Part shown: in pieces, positions 63,776 through 64,000 of the stretch | Layout of the letters: every line of letters begins with the position of its first letter | Numbering within the stretch: the stretch's first letter is position 1 | Source of the DNA: JAKZVK01 sp965248255 | Lineage (GTDB): Bacteria > Acidobacteriota > Terriglobia > Bryobacterales > UBA6623 | DNA length: 64,000 bases | Direction: 5' to 3' | Assembly: GCA_965248255.1 (NCBI GenBank) | Contig: CBDFIW010000004.1 | Coordinates: 2,852,001 to 2,916,000, forward strand | Notes under the pieces: generated by a model | Seen by the model: the letters and a program-made list of their open reading frames with translations, nothing else | Databases searched by the model: none | Told to the model about the DNA's origin: nothing | Translations under genes and position numbers: made by a program

Positions 63776-64000
63776 GTGGAATTCTTCCTCTTTCTTCTAA
63801 TTGTTGGGACGATCGGGGCGGTTTACGTCGCTTCGAAGCGGGCTCAAGAGCGATCTCGATCCAACGAAGAGCGCATCGCGAACGTCCGCGTCGAGATTCA
63901 GGCGACGCGGTCGGCGTTGCTTCGGCGCGTCTCGCTGCTGGAAGAGAAGCTACAAGAGCGGCGGGTGGCCGAGGCGCCGGCCGCGGCAGCTCCAGCCCAA
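63776..64000 (+). CDS. DUF2339-type membrane protein, N-terminal part (runs off window)
   Basis: From GTG 63776 a membrane helix (F-F-L-F-L-L-I-V-G-T-I-G-A-V-Y-V) is followed by a charged coiled coil (R-S-N-E-E-R-I-A-N-V-R-V-E-I, S-L-L-E-E-K-L-Q-E-R) and an Ala/Pro linker at the window end. This is the usual start of DUF2339 proteins. It could be the missing N-terminus of the inverted fragment at 61614-62430, or a second copy. Confidence 0.7.
   Translation, partial: MEFFLFLLIVGTIGAVYVASKRAQERSRSNEERIANVRVEIQATRSALLRRVSLLEEKLQERRVAEAPAAAAPAQ

Noticed and set aside
1..64000. CRISPR arrays, rRNA operons, prophage
   Set aside because: No regularly spaced direct repeats, rRNA sequence or phage structural genes were seen.

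Overview
The window looks like a chromosomal segment of a GC-rich soil bacterium, most probably an Acidobacteriota (Solibacter/Bryobacter-like). This is inferred from two large TonB-dependent receptors (one with a carboxypeptidase-regulatory N-terminus), many Tat-exported secreted enzymes, a Ser/Thr kinase fused to an ATPase/TPR module, and a heavy load of IS elements and short palindromic repeats. No rRNA or marker gene fixes the taxon, so this is an inference.

Region 1 (1-20.6 kb) is a one-strand (+) degradative locus. It has the 3' end of a TonB-dependent receptor, nine BNR/Asp-box (sialidase-fold) proteins, an SGNH hydrolase, a frameshifted D-2-hydroxyacid dehydrogenase and a sulfatase. 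The BNR proteins form three families: about 470-490 aa Tat (lipo)proteins, about 395 aa Tat proteins, and two divergent members. Together they resemble a locus for a sulfated or acidic glycan, with surface binding/import, desulfation, deacylation and glycan cleavage. The substrate cannot be read from sequence.

Region 2 (20.6-30.7 kb) is a mobile-element graveyard. It holds a truncated IS110 element next to a complete one, a fragment resembling a restriction-enzyme N-terminus, an unclassified kinase-like gene, the last 52 codons of an integron-type tyrosine recombinase, an IS630 element with an A-rich -1 frameshift site, an IS21 remnant, tRNA-Gly(CCC), and an internally deleted ISNCY-like element apparently carrying an IS3 element.

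Region 3 (30.9-41.7 kb) has a large kinase-ATPase-TPR gene split by an IS630 copy, a secreted amidohydrolase, a HAD phosphatase, an orphan groES, a Tat-exported DapA-like aldolase, a 0.9 kb gene-free repeat mosaic and a transposase fragment.

Region 4 (41.8-47.2 kb, minus strand) is an ECF sigma factor, anti-sigma factor and TonB-dependent receptor cassette. Region 5 (47.6-60.3 kb) is mostly housekeeping: manA, an aminotransferase, coaD, two YbjQ-like proteins, an M48 peptidase, an iron alcohol dehydrogenase, a metallopeptidase, a flavin monooxygenase, lipA, an ABC ATPase and an AKR-like protein. Region 6 (60.4-64 kb) is rearranged: an IS630 copy truncates a DUF2339 membrane protein whose other end is fused to a broken methyltransferase, and a DUF2339-type N-terminus lies on the opposite strand at the window edge.

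Four 1164-bp copies of one IS630-family element occur. All sit in a CTAG site with TA duplicated, and in two cases the sequence across the site can be rebuilt exactly.
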